Shown: positions 28,312-38,378 of the stretch, in pieces
Numbering within the stretch: the stretch's first letter is position 1
How the letters are laid out: every line of letters starts with the position of its first letter
NCBI GenBank assembly: GCA_903869365.1
Contig: CAIPYV010000118.1
Location: forward strand, 1-64,000
Length of the DNA stretch: 64,000 bases
Source: an uncultured Chlorobiaceae bacterium
Lineage (GTDB): Bacteria; Bacteroidota; Chlorobiia; Chlorobiales; Chlorobiaceae
Direction: 5' to 3'
Translations under genes and position numbers: made by a program
The notes under the pieces: generated by a model
What the model was told of the DNA's origin: nothing
Databases searched by the model: none
What the model saw: only the letters and a program-made list of their open reading frames with translations

Positions 28312-28839
28312 ATGAAAAAAACAATCTGGCTGGTTGCAGGAATTGCAGGCATGTGTTTAGGTAATCCCCATACCGAAGCTCATGCCGAAGTCGGTATTCG
28401 AATTGGGGATGTTCGTGTCGGTGTCGGAGATAGACCGCATTTTGTTATCGACAGACGTCCAAGCTTTGTCTACTTGCAGGATCAGGGATTTTCAGTATCG
28501 GTAGGTAGTCCTTACGATATAATTTATTATGGTGACCTTTATTACCTGCATCGTGATGGTAGTTGGTTCCGTTCTTCACACTACCGTGGGCCTTGGGATT
28601 TGGTTCGGGAGCGTAATCTGCCCTATAAGATAAGAAGACATCGCTGGGAAGACCTAAGGAGGTATCGTGATGTTGAGTATCGCAGACATGATCGCAGTTA
28701 CTGGGAGGATAGAGACCGTCATGACAGAGAGCGTTATGACAGGGAACCACGTCGTGAAGATAATCGCAGGGATGAGAGGGAGCAACCCCGTGATGATAAT
28801 CGTAGAGATGGCAATCGACCAGATGGAAGGGGTAGGTAA
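28312..28839 (+). CDS. Secreted protein with Arg/Asp-rich C-terminal tail
   Basis: Signal peptide-like N-terminus; GSPYDIIYYGDLYYLHRDGSWFRSSHYRGPW; RD-rich tail. Confidence 0.75.
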   Translation: MKKTIWLVAGIAGMCLGNPHTEAHAEVGIRIGDVRVGVGDRPHFVIDRRPSFVYLQDQGFSVSVGSPYDIIYYGDLYYLHRDGSWFRSSHYRGPWDLVRERNLPYKIRRHRWEDLRRYRDVEYRRHDRSYWEDRDRHDRERYDREPRREDNRRDEREQPRDDNRRDGNRPDGRGR

Positions 28840-28896
28840 TAACTGTTGCGACATTTTTATGATTGAAAGCGCATTTCAGTGATAACACAAAAAAGG

Positions 28897-28925
28897 GAGC
28901 TGAAGAGATTTTCAGCTCTTTTTTT
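28897..28925 (+). terminator. Rho-independent terminator
   Basis: GAGCTGAA-gagatt-TTCAGCTC stem-loop followed by TTTTTTT. Confidence 0.85.
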
Positions 28926-28987
28926 AAAGAGTATTACATTCGTTTAAGAATGTAATATTTTCTATAAGTCAAAATGAGGAGAGTAAA

Positions 28988-29161
28988 ATGGGTGTTGCTT
29001 CAAAACTGCAGCTTGCTGCTGATGCAATAGAGGATGCAAAAAAACGACTCAACAGGGCTAAGGACGATGCTGATGACGATTATGAGATACGTCAGGCTAT
29101 GAAAATTCTTGAGGATGCTCTTGCCTATATACATGGTGCCTCTTCAGAACTTCAACAGTAG
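28988..29161 (+). CDS. Small 57-aa predicted helical protein (not in supplied ORF list)
   Basis: MGVASKLQLAADAIEDAKKRLNRAKDDADDDYEIRQAMKILEDALAYIHGASSELQQ; SD gaggagag upstream. Confidence 0.7.
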   Translation: MGVASKLQLAADAIEDAKKRLNRAKDDADDDYEIRQAMKILEDALAYIHGASSELQQ

Positions 29162-29231
29162 CAAAATTGAACATCCACATCCACAGCCCGAAGGCTGTGT
29201 CATGGCAGGATGTTATGCTATGGTGAAGGAG

Positions 29232-30413
29232 TCAGCGTGTTACATAAAAACAGGCAAATTTAAGATAACTTGTTTCTGGCATGGCAAGGAGTACAGGGTG
29301 ATCGTAGGGCTGTGAGTTCTTGTGTATCAATCTCAACTGGCAGCCAGCCGAAAGAGCCGCCTGATGAACTGATTGGAGAAAGTCCTCTTCTGACACGTGA
29401 TGACTGCAAGAGGCGGTTGCAAGAAATCCTCCACTTTTAACTAATTGCAGTCCGAGTTTATTGAGTCTTTTGTAAGCCTTAAGGGCACCTGGGAGGTTTT
29501 TACGACTTTTTGTAAAGCTCGGCGGATCCAGAATAACAAGATTGAATGACTCCTTTGACTCAACCATCTGATCAAGGGTATCAAATGCGTCTGCCGCAAC
29601 GAGACTGTATTCCCTGAAATGGTTTAACTGCGCATTACGATCCGCTCTCTGCAAAGCTTCTTTGGACGCATCAACCAGAATTGCTGAATGGGCTCCTCCG
29701 TAAAGTGCATTGAGAGCAAAGCCACCGTCATTAGTAAAAACGTCAAGTACTTCCGCGTTTTCAGATAACTTTCTGATGATTTTACGATTTTCACGCTGGT
29801 CAAGGAAAAAGCCTGTTTTCTGCCCATCAAAAAGATTAACCTCATAGGTGATGCCTGCATCGTGAATAGTCTGTATCGTTTCAGATCGTTCTCCGCGGAT
29901 AACATCTTTGTAAAGGTTCAGTCCTTCCAACTCTCTTAAGGGCGATTCATTGCGCACAATTATAATTGTTGGATTCAAGAGTTCTTGCAAGACATCGCAG
30001 ATAAGCTGCAGGTGTATGTCCATGCCGGCAGAAAACGCCTGTAACACAATTGCCTGGTTAAATCGGTCTATAATCAGTCCGGGGAGGCCATCCGATTCGC
30101 CATGGATAAGTCGATAGGCATTGGTCTCTTCACTCTTGTAGATAATTTCTCGGAGTTTGAGGGCTTCAAGAAATTTTTTGCGGAAAAAATCGTGGTCTGG
30201 CTGTTCATCTTTGCGTGAAAGCAGTCTTACAGAGATCAGTGAGTGTGAGTTGTAAAAACCGGTTCCCATAAACTTTTTGTCGTGAGTAAAGAGTTTTACG
30301 GTTTCACCGGAAGCGATATCATGAGGAAGGTTCGCGAGTTCATTGCTGAACACCCATAAATGGCCTTTCTGGATCCTGTGGTGTTCTTTAGGTTTAAGGT
30401 AAAGCGATTGCAT
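29232..30413 (-). CDS. rlmI: Class I SAM-dependent rRNA (cytosine-C5) methyltransferase, RlmI-like
   Basis: [67 protein letters not shown]. Confidence 0.9.
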   Translation of the reverse strand: MQSLYLKPKEHHRIQKGHLWVFSNELANLPHDIASGETVKLFTHDKKFMGTGFYNSHSLISVRLLSRKDEQPDHDFFRKKFLEALKLREIIYKSEETNAYRLIHGESDGLPGLIIDRFNQAIVLQAFSAGMDIHLQLICDVLQELLNPTIIIVRNESPLRELEGLNLYKDVIRGERSETIQTIHDAGITYEVNLFDGQKTGFFLDQRENRKIIRKLSENAEVLDVFTNDGGFALNALYGGAHSAILVDASKEALQRADRNAQLNHFREYSLVAADAFDTLDQMVESKESFNLVILDPPSFTKSRKNLPGALKAYKRLNKLGLQLVKSGGFLATASCSHHVSEEDFLQSVHQAALSAGCQLRLIHKNSQPYDHPVLLAMPETSYLKFACFYVTR

Positions 30414-30638
30414 AATGTGAAAATTTGCTTGTAGTTTTGATAGCGTTGTATTTTACTGTAACATAAATTTGAATGAAAAATGCAACAGTTTCGTTCATAA
30501 GTAACGGTAAGTTCAGCTTAAAATATCGAACGTGGTGCATTTGAACCTGATGCAATGTGCAGTAAAAGTGATGATTCTCAAAGGAAATAAAGATATGTGG
30601 CGGGGAATGGATGCTGAATAATGTTAAGGAATGAGAGT

Positions 30639-31496
30639 ATGAAAGAAAAAAGAGTTTTGTTGTGGGTATTGTGTATACTCGTTTTGGGAGCTGGGTGTGC
30701 AGATTTTCGTACGGTGGGTCGACAGGAACTATCAGGTGAACAAGTTGCGCTGAGTGCAGCACAAGCAGCTTTGTTTCGTGAAGTTGCCAGTGGATCTCCT
30801 GTTATCGAGTCGCTGGATGGCTATGCTGATGTATGGATTAAAACGCCGAAAAGGCAAAAACGTGTTTTCTGTAATATTCGTATAAACAGGGGGCATGAAG
30901 CTCGGATGATTGTCAGTGCAGGAGTACTTGGGTGGCCAGTCGCTGATATGTTTTTCAGCACAGATTCGCTTTATGTGCATGATTTGCTCAATAACCGGTT
31001 TTTGCTTGGCACAAATAATGATTTGAATCTTGAAAAAATTATCGGAGTTAATTCCGACTTCCGCCTTCTTTCGGAGTCTCTCTTGGGGTTGGTCAATATT
31101 CCCGAGCCCTTAAGTGCTATCAAATCAGTTAAACAAGGCTCTGGAACCATAATTTTCACCATCTCGACTCGAGGGGGGAGTAAAGAGGTGGTTATCAATC
31201 CCATCAACAGAACACTTACGGCTCTGCTGGTAAAAAACCGTCAAGGAAAAACGACGACTGAAATTCATTTCAAGAATTATGAGACAATTCTGATTAACAA
31301 TCAAAATATGTTTGTTCCGAAAGATATTGAGATGGTGCTCTATAATAGTAATTCGGATGGCCTTGGAGAGCATCAGCTCGTGATAGCCTACGATGAACGG
31401 GTATTTAACAAGAGTGGGAATTCCCTCAGGTTTGCGATGCCGAAAAAAGCGAAAGTGGTAAATCTTGATGCTGCTGCAATTCTGCCATGGATGTGA
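30639..31496 (+). CDS. DUF4292-like lipoprotein
   Basis: Lipobox VLGAGCAD; YADVWIKTPKRQKRVFCNIRINRGHEARMIVSAGVLGWPVADMFFSTDSLYV. Confidence 0.75.
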   Translation: MKEKRVLLWVLCILVLGAGCADFRTVGRQELSGEQVALSAAQAALFREVASGSPVIESLDGYADVWIKTPKRQKRVFCNIRINRGHEARMIVSAGVLGWPVADMFFSTDSLYVHDLLNNRFLLGTNNDLNLEKIIGVNSDFRLLSESLLGLVNIPEPLSAIKSVKQGSGTIIFTISTRGGSKEVVINPINRTLTALLVKNRQGKTTTEIHFKNYETILINNQNMFVPKDIEMVLYNSNSDGLGEHQLVIAYDERVFNKSGNSLRFAMPKKAKVVNLDAAAILPWM

Positions 31497-31510
31497 GCTT
31501 GCAGGCAAAA

Positions 31511-31555
31511 GATCAACCCAATAGGACATTTTTATTGTGCTCTGTTGGGTTGATC
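31511..31555. terminator. Hairpin between convergent genes
   Basis: Perfect 11-bp inverted repeat GATCAACCCAA / TTGGGTTGATC, 23-nt loop, between convergent 31496(+) and 31574(-). Confidence 0.65.
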
Positions 31556-31573
31556 AGCAAAAAAAATTTCCGA

Positions 31574-32176
31574 TTATTGTGCGGCGCGGAAGTTCTCAGC
31601 GCCGAATTCCCAGTTCAGGAGGTTATCAATGACCGTGGCAACATAATCAGGACGACGATTCTGGTAGTCAAGATAGTATGCATGTTCCCAGACGTCAATA
31701 GTCAGTATTGCTTTCTGTCCACTTGTTGCAGGGGTTTGTGCATTACCGGTTTTTACAACTTTCAGAGTCCCACCATCAAGCACAAGCCATGCCCATCCGC
31801 TACCGAATTGGGTTGCAGCAGCACTTTTAAGTTCTTCTTTAAACTTATCAAAACTCCCAAAATCTTGTGAGATTTTGGCCGCGAGCTCACCTGAAGGTTC
31901 ACCGCCCCCGTTTGGGGTGAGACAGTTCCAGTAAAAGGAGTGGTTCCAAGCCTGTGCACCGTTATTGAAAATACTGATTTTTTGAGGATCTGCAGCGGTT
32001 TGGGCAATAACATCTTCGATGCTCAGGCTTTCAAGAGAGGTACCAGCAATAAGGTTGTTGTAATTCGTGATGTAGGCAACATGATGCTTGCCATAGTGAA
32101 ATCCAATAGTTTTTGCGGAAATAAAAGGTTCAAGTGCATTTTCTGCATATAACAGTGGAGGTTGCTGATAAGACAT
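31574..32176 (-). CDS. sodB: Fe/Mn superoxide dismutase
   Basis: PPLLYAENALEPFISAKTIGFHYGKHHVAYITNYN, AQAWNHSFYWNCLTP, DVWEHAYYLDYQNRRPDYV. Confidence 0.97.
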   Translation of the reverse strand: MSYQQPPLLYAENALEPFISAKTIGFHYGKHHVAYITNYNNLIAGTSLESLSIEDVIAQTAADPQKISIFNNGAQAWNHSFYWNCLTPNGGGEPSGELAAKISQDFGSFDKFKEELKSAAATQFGSGWAWLVLDGGTLKVVKTGNAQTPATSGQKAILTIDVWEHAYYLDYQNRRPDYVATVIDNLLNWEFGAENFRAAQ

Positions 32177-32301
32177 GAAGTATAATTATTTAAAGTTGAA
32201 AAAATTCTATACCTGTGATTCAAAATGCTTTAACTTATAATTCGGTGATTAAGTTCACAGTTTGTGTATTAAGTTTCTTGAAATAGCTAAAATTCAAGCA
32301 A

Positions 32302-32652
32302 ATGACACGGCGCCATCCCTTCAGGGCATCTATTATTTCCGTTGTATTGGTTTTTGTTTTTTTAGGAGGGTGTAGCGAAAAAAAATTGTATACCCTTGAC
32401 AAAGATGATATCCGTTTCGTCGAGTTCTATAGTGATTATCTTTTGTTATCAGGAGTGGTAGTTGAACATGACACTGAAGTGCTTACAGTCCTTAACTCTG
32501 ATGAGATTAATAAGATTCTTGTCCGTCATGAGCTAACACGTGAGAGTCTCCAGCGTAAAACTGAAGCGTACAAGCATAATCCTGAACTTTGGAGATCCGT
32601 ACTGTTACAGGTGAGGGAAAATCTTCGCAAAAAATCAACGACCGAACAATGA
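32302..32652 (+). CDS. Small lipoprotein of unknown function
   Basis: Signal peptide with lipobox VFLGGCSE; short helical domain. Confidence 0.65.
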   Translation: MTRRHPFRASIISVVLVFVFLGGCSEKKLYTLDKDDIRFVEFYSDYLLLSGVVVEHDTEVLTVLNSDEINKILVRHELTRESLQRKTEAYKHNPELWRSVLLQVRENLRKKSTTEQ

Positions 32653-33296
32653 GCAGGAACTATCCTTTTCTTGTCGGAGTTACTGGCGGACTTGGCAGCG
32701 GTAAATCTACGGTTTGCAGTTTTCTTTCGAAAATGGGTTGTCGTCTTTTCGAGGCTGACAGAGTGGCGAAGGAACTTCAGCTTAACGATTCTGAAGTGAT
32801 TGAGGGAATCCGAAAGCTTTTCGGTGCCACAGTATATTCGTTCGATAGCTCTGGAAAATTCGTTCTGGATCGAAAAAAAATAGCCTCAACCGTATTTTTA
32901 TCTTCTGAAAAACTTGAAGCACTGAATAAGCTTATTCACCCGAAAGTCTTCAGCGAGTTTAAAAAAACAGTGCAGGATGCTGCAAAGCATCGCACAAAAA
33001 TTTTGGTGAAGGAAGCGGCCATTCTCTTTGAATCCGGCAGTAACAGGCAACTTGATGTTGTTGTCGTCGTGGTGGCTGATGAACAGCAAAGGATAGCAAG
33101 GGCTATGCGGAAAGGTTTGGGTAGCCGTGAAGAGATCATGCAACGCATTGCCCAGCAATGGCCTCAGGAAAAGCTGATTGAAATGGCTGATTATGTGCTT
33201 CTTAATAATGGCTCTCAGGAAGACCTTAAAAAAAAGACGGAAGCACTCTATAACAAGCTGCTTGAAGCCGCTTCCTCAGCCTGCGATCACCTCTGA
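32649..33296 (+). CDS. coaE: Dephospho-CoA kinase
   Basis: GVTGGLGSGKSTVCSFLSKMGCRLFEADRVAKEL, LIHPKVF. Confidence 0.95.
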   Translation: MSRNYPFLVGVTGGLGSGKSTVCSFLSKMGCRLFEADRVAKELQLNDSEVIEGIRKLFGATVYSFDSSGKFVLDRKKIASTVFLSSEKLEALNKLIHPKVFSEFKKTVQDAAKHRTKILVKEAAILFESGSNRQLDVVVVVVADEQQRIARAMRKGLGSREEIMQRIAQQWPQEKLIEMADYVLLNNGSQEDLKKKTEALYNKLLEAASSACDHL

Positions 33297-34304
33297 CAGG
33301 GCAGGCAGAGATACACCATATCGGTAAGAGGTATTACTGTGCGAATCCATAAACTCTTCATAACGGTGAGTGATAGTGTAACGGGTTGCTTTGCTTGAAA
33401 AAATCCTGTGTCCAAACTGAAGATTGTACTCATCAAGGGTTCCGCAATCAAGGAACAGAAAATCAAGAGACCGAAGTGCTACGCGATACGTTTCATGCTC
33501 GATCATCTCGATTGGGTCAAAGCTCAGCCATTCCTTCCACACATCATCAATCGGTTCACAGGTATGGGGATGAAATGGCAGACGTATGTTATCAGGGGTG
33601 CATCTACCTTTCGAAGGAGAGTATGCAGCGGCCATTCCTATGAGGTCAAGCAATGCAAACTCTTTTGGAGGTTTTTTTAACGCATGTTCATAAGCGGCAA
33701 GGAAGTCAGCAATACTTCCCCCGTATTGTTCAAGAACTCTTGCCGCTGTCGGAAAATTTGGTTTATAGCAAAGTTCGAAACCCATATCGCCGCTGTGGCA
33801 GGCAGCTGCCGCAAACCGATCAGGATGCTTCATTGCCATGCGGAGTGCGCCGAATCCTCCAGATGATTTTCCTGCTATCGCCCTGTGTTTTCTGTGTGAA
33901 AGGGTAGAAAGCGTCCGGTCAATGAAAGGGATGAGTTCGTCAATAAGATAGGTTTCGTAGTTGCCGGTAGCTGGTGAATTCACGTATTGTGAACCTCCAT
34001 AGCGGGTCATGCAGTCTGGCATGACAATAATTGTTTCCTGCATCTTGCCTTGAGCTATCAGGGATTCCGCTATTTCCGGCACGCTTTGTCGTCCGAAACT
34101 GTAATTCAAAAAGCTTTGCCCTGTAGAGGCAAACCCCGCAAGCAGGTAGATCACCGGAAACCGCTTGTTATCATTGTAGGACGGTGGAAGGTAGACTGGT
34201 ACCCTGCGCTCTGTTGGATCGTCCAGAGGATTTCCTGCAAGGGTGACGCCGGGTACCATAACCTCAATAACGCGTGGGTATTTTCTCAGTTGGCCTTCCA
34301 TCAT
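33276..34304 (-). CDS. Putative esterase (alpha/beta hydrolase, esterase D-like)
   Basis: VYLPPSYNDNKRFPVIYLLAGF, AIAGKSSGGFGALRMAM nucleophile elbow. Confidence 0.88.
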   Translation of the reverse strand: MMEGQLRKYPRVIEVMVPGVTLAGNPLDDPTERRVPVYLPPSYNDNKRFPVIYLLAGFASTGQSFLNYSFGRQSVPEIAESLIAQGKMQETIIVMPDCMTRYGGSQYVNSPATGNYETYLIDELIPFIDRTLSTLSHRKHRAIAGKSSGGFGALRMAMKHPDRFAAAACHSGDMGFELCYKPNFPTAARVLEQYGGSIADFLAAYEHALKKPPKEFALLDLIGMAAAYSPSKGRCTPDNIRLPFHPHTCEPIDDVWKEWLSFDPIEMIEHETYRVALRSLDFLFLDCGTLDEYNLQFGHRIFSSKATRYTITHRYEEFMDSHSNTSYRYGVSLPALSEVIAG

Positions 34305-35212
34305 ATTTTGAGTGCGTTGTTTTTGCGGTTGACATGAGCTGATATCAGGATACTGAGCTCATAGAGCAATATCATCGGGAGACCAATGACGAGTTGTGTG
34401 ACAATATCGGTTGAGGGAGTTACTATCGCGGCCACTACAAGGAGAAAAACAATGGCATGTTTGCGGTAAAATCTCATGAATGCCGGTGTCAGGAGCCCTA
34501 TTTTTGAAAGGATATAGGCGATGAAGGGAAGTTCGAACACAAGCCCCGCGGTCAGGAGCGCACCAATAAAAAAGCTCACATAATCCTGGACGGAGATGTT
34601 GTTTTTAATCAGGGGGGTTCCGAATGCGGCAAAAAACTGCAGGGTGACCGGCAAAAAAACAAAATAGCCAAACCCTATACCCGTAAAAAACGACAGAGAG
34701 ATAAAAAGTATTGAAAACCGTCCTGCCTTGCGTTCATTTTCATGCAGACCCGGGGCAACAAACTGCCAGATCTGCCAGGCAAGAAAAGGAAAAGAGATAA
34801 TGAATCCTGAAAATACCACGACCTGCAGGTAAAGAGAGAGCTGTCCATAAGGAACAAGATTCTGTAATACCAAGGTTTTACTGCTTCGCGTCAACGGGGC
34901 AATAAGTACTTCATTTACAAGAAAATCAGAATAGAGCGTACACAAACCTGTAACGAGTACCAAGGCGATGGCAGACTTGATAAGTCGAGAGCGTATCTCC
35001 TCAAGATGCCCCATGAAGTTCATACCACTTTCCGGCTCGGACTCTGCGGTTTCGACATTGTTTCCATTGTCAGTCTCTTTTTCTAAGGGGTCATAGGGCG
35101 CTATAATCTTGTTTGCACTCTGAGAAGTTTGGATTGCAGTCTCATCAGCGTTCCGGTTCTGGTGGTCTTCAGGAAGCTCCTGTGATGGTATGGGCTCTTT
35201 TTCCTCGATCAT
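34301..35212 (-). CDS. tatC: Sec-independent translocase TatC
   Basis: MGHLEEIRSRLIKSAIALV, FPFLAWQIWQFVAPGLHENER, VVAAIVTPSTDIVTQLVIGLPMILLYE. Confidence 0.95.
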   Translation of the reverse strand: MIEEKEPIPSQELPEDHQNRNADETAIQTSQSANKIIAPYDPLEKETDNGNNVETAESEPESGMNFMGHLEEIRSRLIKSAIALVLVTGLCTLYSDFLVNEVLIAPLTRSSKTLVLQNLVPYGQLSLYLQVVVFSGFIISFPFLAWQIWQFVAPGLHENERKAGRFSILFISLSFFTGIGFGYFVFLPVTLQFFAAFGTPLIKNNISVQDYVSFFIGALLTAGLVFELPFIAYILSKIGLLTPAFMRFYRKHAIVFLLVVAAIVTPSTDIVTQLVIGLPMILLYELSILISAHVNRKNNALKI

Positions 35213-35526
35213 TACTCTTTGATAAACTGAAAATAATAGGATGTTATCGGGATGCGGTTGAAACTGCGGCCCATTGTGGAACAATAATAACCATAAAACA
35301 TAACAACAAAGATGCTTGTAGCCAAAAAATGTTTTAACGGCTTCAAAAACCACCTCATATTATTATGAGTATTTTGAGTGGCCAGCAGGAAGCTGAAACA
35401 AATTATACTACGATTGCTGCATTGTGCAAAATGCCGACTTGCTTATTTTGTAAGGTCAACGTATACGGTTTATTGATACAACCCAGATTAAATCCTTGAA
35501 CTTTAATAACAGCAAAATAAACTGAG

Positions 35527-36093
35527 ATGAATGCAACGATACAAACCATCATAGAAAGACGCAGTGTAAGGGCTTATCAGCCCAGGCAGATTGATGACAA
35601 GGAAATGCAGGAGATACTTCTGGCAGGTCAGTATGCTCCATCGGCTATGGGTCAGCAACCATGGCATTTTACAGTTCTGCAGAATTCCAGTCAGCTCGAA
35701 AAGCTCGATATGCTCTGTAAAGCCAGTTTTTTGAATTCCGATAATACAGCTTTGCGTGAAATGGCATCTCGTGAAGAGTTTAAGGTATTTTACCATGCAC
35801 CTACGCTGGTAATTATCTCTGGTGAGAGTAAGGCTATAGCACCCTTGTATGATTCTGTCCTTGCCATGGAAAATATGTTACTTGCAGCTGCGTCACTTGG
35901 CATAGGATCCTGCTGGGTTCACTCTCCGATGATGGTCTATGGAAGCCCTGAAGGCCCTGCGTCACTGAGCAGTATTGGACTTGACTTTCCTGAAGGCTAC
36001 ATTCCTTACGCAGCGGCTGTTTTTGGGTTCAGTGCTCTGCCTTTGCCCGAAGCCACCCCCCGAAAACCCGATACGGTAACATTTTTGAGGTGA
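35527..36093 (+). CDS. Nitroreductase family protein
   Basis: IIERRSVRAYQPRQIDDKEMQEILLAGQYAPSAMGQQPWHFTVL; LAAASLGIGSCWVHS. Confidence 0.93.
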   Translation: MNATIQTIIERRSVRAYQPRQIDDKEMQEILLAGQYAPSAMGQQPWHFTVLQNSSQLEKLDMLCKASFLNSDNTALREMASREEFKVFYHAPTLVIISGESKAIAPLYDSVLAMENMLLAAASLGIGSCWVHSPMMVYGSPEGPASLSSIGLDFPEGYIPYAAAVFGFSALPLPEATPRKPDTVTFLR

Positions 36094-36114
36094 AGGGTGC
36101 GCTAAATGTTCGTC

Positions 36115-36158
36115 AAAAAATGATGCCTGTCATGCCAAGCGGACAGGCATCATTTTTT
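36115..36158. terminator. Bidirectional intrinsic terminator
   Basis: AAAAAATGATGCCTGTC / GACAGGCATCATTTTTT perfect 17-bp inverted repeat between convergent genes. Confidence 0.92.
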
Positions 36159-36165
36159 TGTTTAT

Positions 36166-36714
36166 TCAGGATGCTGGTTCCAAAGGCAGTGCCAGGTTAT
36201 CAGGGATCATCTCTTCAAGGTTGTTGGCCGGAATAAAAAACCGGTTCATCGGGGTGTTTTCAGTTCTGTTATGCAAAATGCCGCGTGCAGTACTTGCTGT
36301 CAGTGTCGCAAGATGACCTGCAAAGTTTTTCGGCAATACAAAAAAACCACTTTGCTGACTTGAAAAAAGCGCCCATGATTCGGGATCTATAGCAAAAACA
36401 CATCCTGTTTCGATGATAATAAAGGGGGTTTCCTCTTGGAGAAAGATGTTTTTGAACATTACTTTCAACAGATGTTGTTTATTGTCGATACCAAAATTAA
36501 GGCCTGCATTTATGGTGATAGGCTTGTCTTCAACAAGGACTTCAGGGAGAAGCGCAATTTGTTCAGTCGTAATTTGTGCCAAGGCAAAGTTGACTCGGCG
36601 TTCGTTGTTTTCTGGCATAGTTTTATTCTGATAATGGTTGTGGAATTGTACAGGCGTTTTGAAGCTGAAAATATGGAATTTATCCATTTTCATTTCTTTT
36701 TTATTAGAGTTCAT
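36166..36714 (-). CDS. Hypothetical protein
   Basis: Long ORF bounded by a terminator at its 3' end; no family recognised. Confidence 0.65.
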   Translation of the reverse strand: MNSNKKEMKMDKFHIFSFKTPVQFHNHYQNKTMPENNERRVNFALAQITTEQIALLPEVLVEDKPITINAGLNFGIDNKQHLLKVMFKNIFLQEETPFIIIETGCVFAIDPESWALFSSQQSGFFVLPKNFAGHLATLTASTARGILHNRTENTPMNRFFIPANNLEEMIPDNLALPLEPAS

Positions 36715-36758
36715 GTGGTTAATGCATTTTTCTGATCCCCAAACAAAGGCATTGTGTT

Positions 36759-38378
36759 ATGGCTGAATTATCCCTGCCCTGTGCTTTCGAATCCAAAGTT
36801 TCTCTTGCATTACGGACATATTACGGGATTGGCGGTATAGCCCGTTTTCTTGCTCATCCAAGAACTCCTGCCGAACTTGCCGACCTTCTGCTTTGGAACA
36901 GGGAGCATTGTCTTCCATTAGCACTTATGGGAAAGGGGAGCAATATTCTCTTTTCCGATACGTTTTTTCCAGGTGTTGTGATCTCATTAGACTGTATGCA
37001 GCGGATATGCTGGATATCTGATGATGAACTTTTTTGCGAAGCTGGTGCAGACAACACTTTGATTGCCGAAGAGTTGCTTCAATGCTGCAGGGCAGGGGGA
37101 GAGTGGCTTTTTCGGCTTCCAGGTACTATAGGATCGACGGTCAGAATGAATGCGAGATGCTTTGGAGGAGAAATTTCGGCTGTAACAGCAGGTATCCAGA
37201 CTGTTTCTCTTGACGGACGGTTGCGGTGGCAGACTTCGGATGAGGTTTTTCATGGTTATAAGCATACCTCATTGATGGATAATCCGGAAATTGTGGTTGC
37301 TGTTGTCCTTCGGTTTCCGAAAATTTGCGCTGCAGAGCAGATAAAAGATCTGATGCAGGAATATGAGACGGAACGCTTGAAAAAACATCATTTCGATTTT
37401 CCGAGTTGTGGTTCCACCTTTAAGAACAACTATACATCCGGTCGTTCGAGCGGGAGTATTTTTGAGGAACTCGGTTTCAAAGGACGGCAGGAAGGGGGAG
37501 CAATGGTCAGTGAGTACCATGCTAATTTTATATACAATAAGGGAGGAGCAAGGGCAGACAATGTACTCAGGCTGGTCTCACAGATGAAAATTGCAGCATT
37601 GAAAGAGGCGGGTGTTCAACTTGATCTTGAAGTAGAGTGCATCGGTTTATTTGATGGAAATCTTCTTGAAACATGTGGTGTAAAAAATCTTACAGATACT
37701 CATGACCCTGCAAAGGGATGGGCAGGGCTGTTATGGTCACCACAGGAGGTCATCAATAAAGCGGAAATTCCGGAGCAACCGTTTCCTCAGGTTCTTCTTC
37801 AGGGGCCTCTGTTGGGTTATAACGGTGCTGACAGGGAATTGCCTTCTGGTGGTTTTGTTGCAGTCGAACAACTGCTTTCAATTGGGGAGGCCATAGTTGA
37901 TCCGGAAGCACCTTTTCTGCGCTGGACAACCCGCAGCAACTCTGATCTTTTTTCGATGAAACCACCTTCCGCTCTTCCTACGGGCACGTTTTATGATGGA
38001 CTGTGGAAGTATGGGATTTCAGAACTTTTTATCGCCCATATTGATGCCGGTGGAGGTTATCTTGAGTTTGAAATGAATCCTGAGGGGCACTGGGTTGCAT
38101 TGCGATTCGATGCTCCAAGAAAAAGGGCTCAAGGTCAGACGGTTCTTTCTGCTCAACCATGGACGGGACTGCTCCGGATGGTGATGAACGACAGGAGTTT
38201 CGGGATGGAGTTTTCATATAAGCTGATAGAGCCATTGTTGAATGGTCAGAGTATCGCTTTGCAATGTTGCGCATCTACAGGCAGCGGAGAGTATGGCTTG
38301 TTTCCCTGGTGGGAAGGATCCCCATCGCCGGCCGATTTTCATCAGCCGGAACGGTTTTATAAAATCACTCTCTTATAA
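36759..38378 (+). CDS. murB: MurB-like UDP-N-acetylenolpyruvoylglucosamine reductase fused to a DOMON/CBM9-like C-terminal domain
   Basis: N-half: LMGKGSNILFSD, LPGTIGSTVRMNA, FPSCGSTFKNN, GAMVSEYHANFIYNKGGA; C-half: FYDGLWKYGISELFIAHIDAGGGYLEFEMNPEGHWVALRFD. Confidence 0.85.
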   Translation: MAELSLPCAFESKVSLALRTYYGIGGIARFLAHPRTPAELADLLLWNREHCLPLALMGKGSNILFSDTFFPGVVISLDCMQRICWISDDELFCEAGADNTLIAEELLQCCRAGGEWLFRLPGTIGSTVRMNARCFGGEISAVTAGIQTVSLDGRLRWQTSDEVFHGYKHTSLMDNPEIVVAVVLRFPKICAAEQIKDLMQEYETERLKKHHFDFPSCGSTFKNNYTSGRSSGSIFEELGFKGRQEGGAMVSEYHANFIYNKGGARADNVLRLVSQMKIAALKEAGVQLDLEVECIGLFDGNLLETCGVKNLTDTHDPAKGWAGLLWSPQEVINKAEIPEQPFPQVLLQGPLLGYNGADRELPSGGFVAVEQLLSIGEAIVDPEAPFLRWTTRSNSDLFSMKPPSALPTGTFYDGLWKYGISELFIAHIDAGGGYLEFEMNPEGHWVALRFDAPRKRAQGQTVLSAQPWTGLLRMVMNDRSFGMEFSYKLIEPLLNGQSIALQCCASTGSGEYGLFPWWEGSPSPADFHQPERFYKITLL

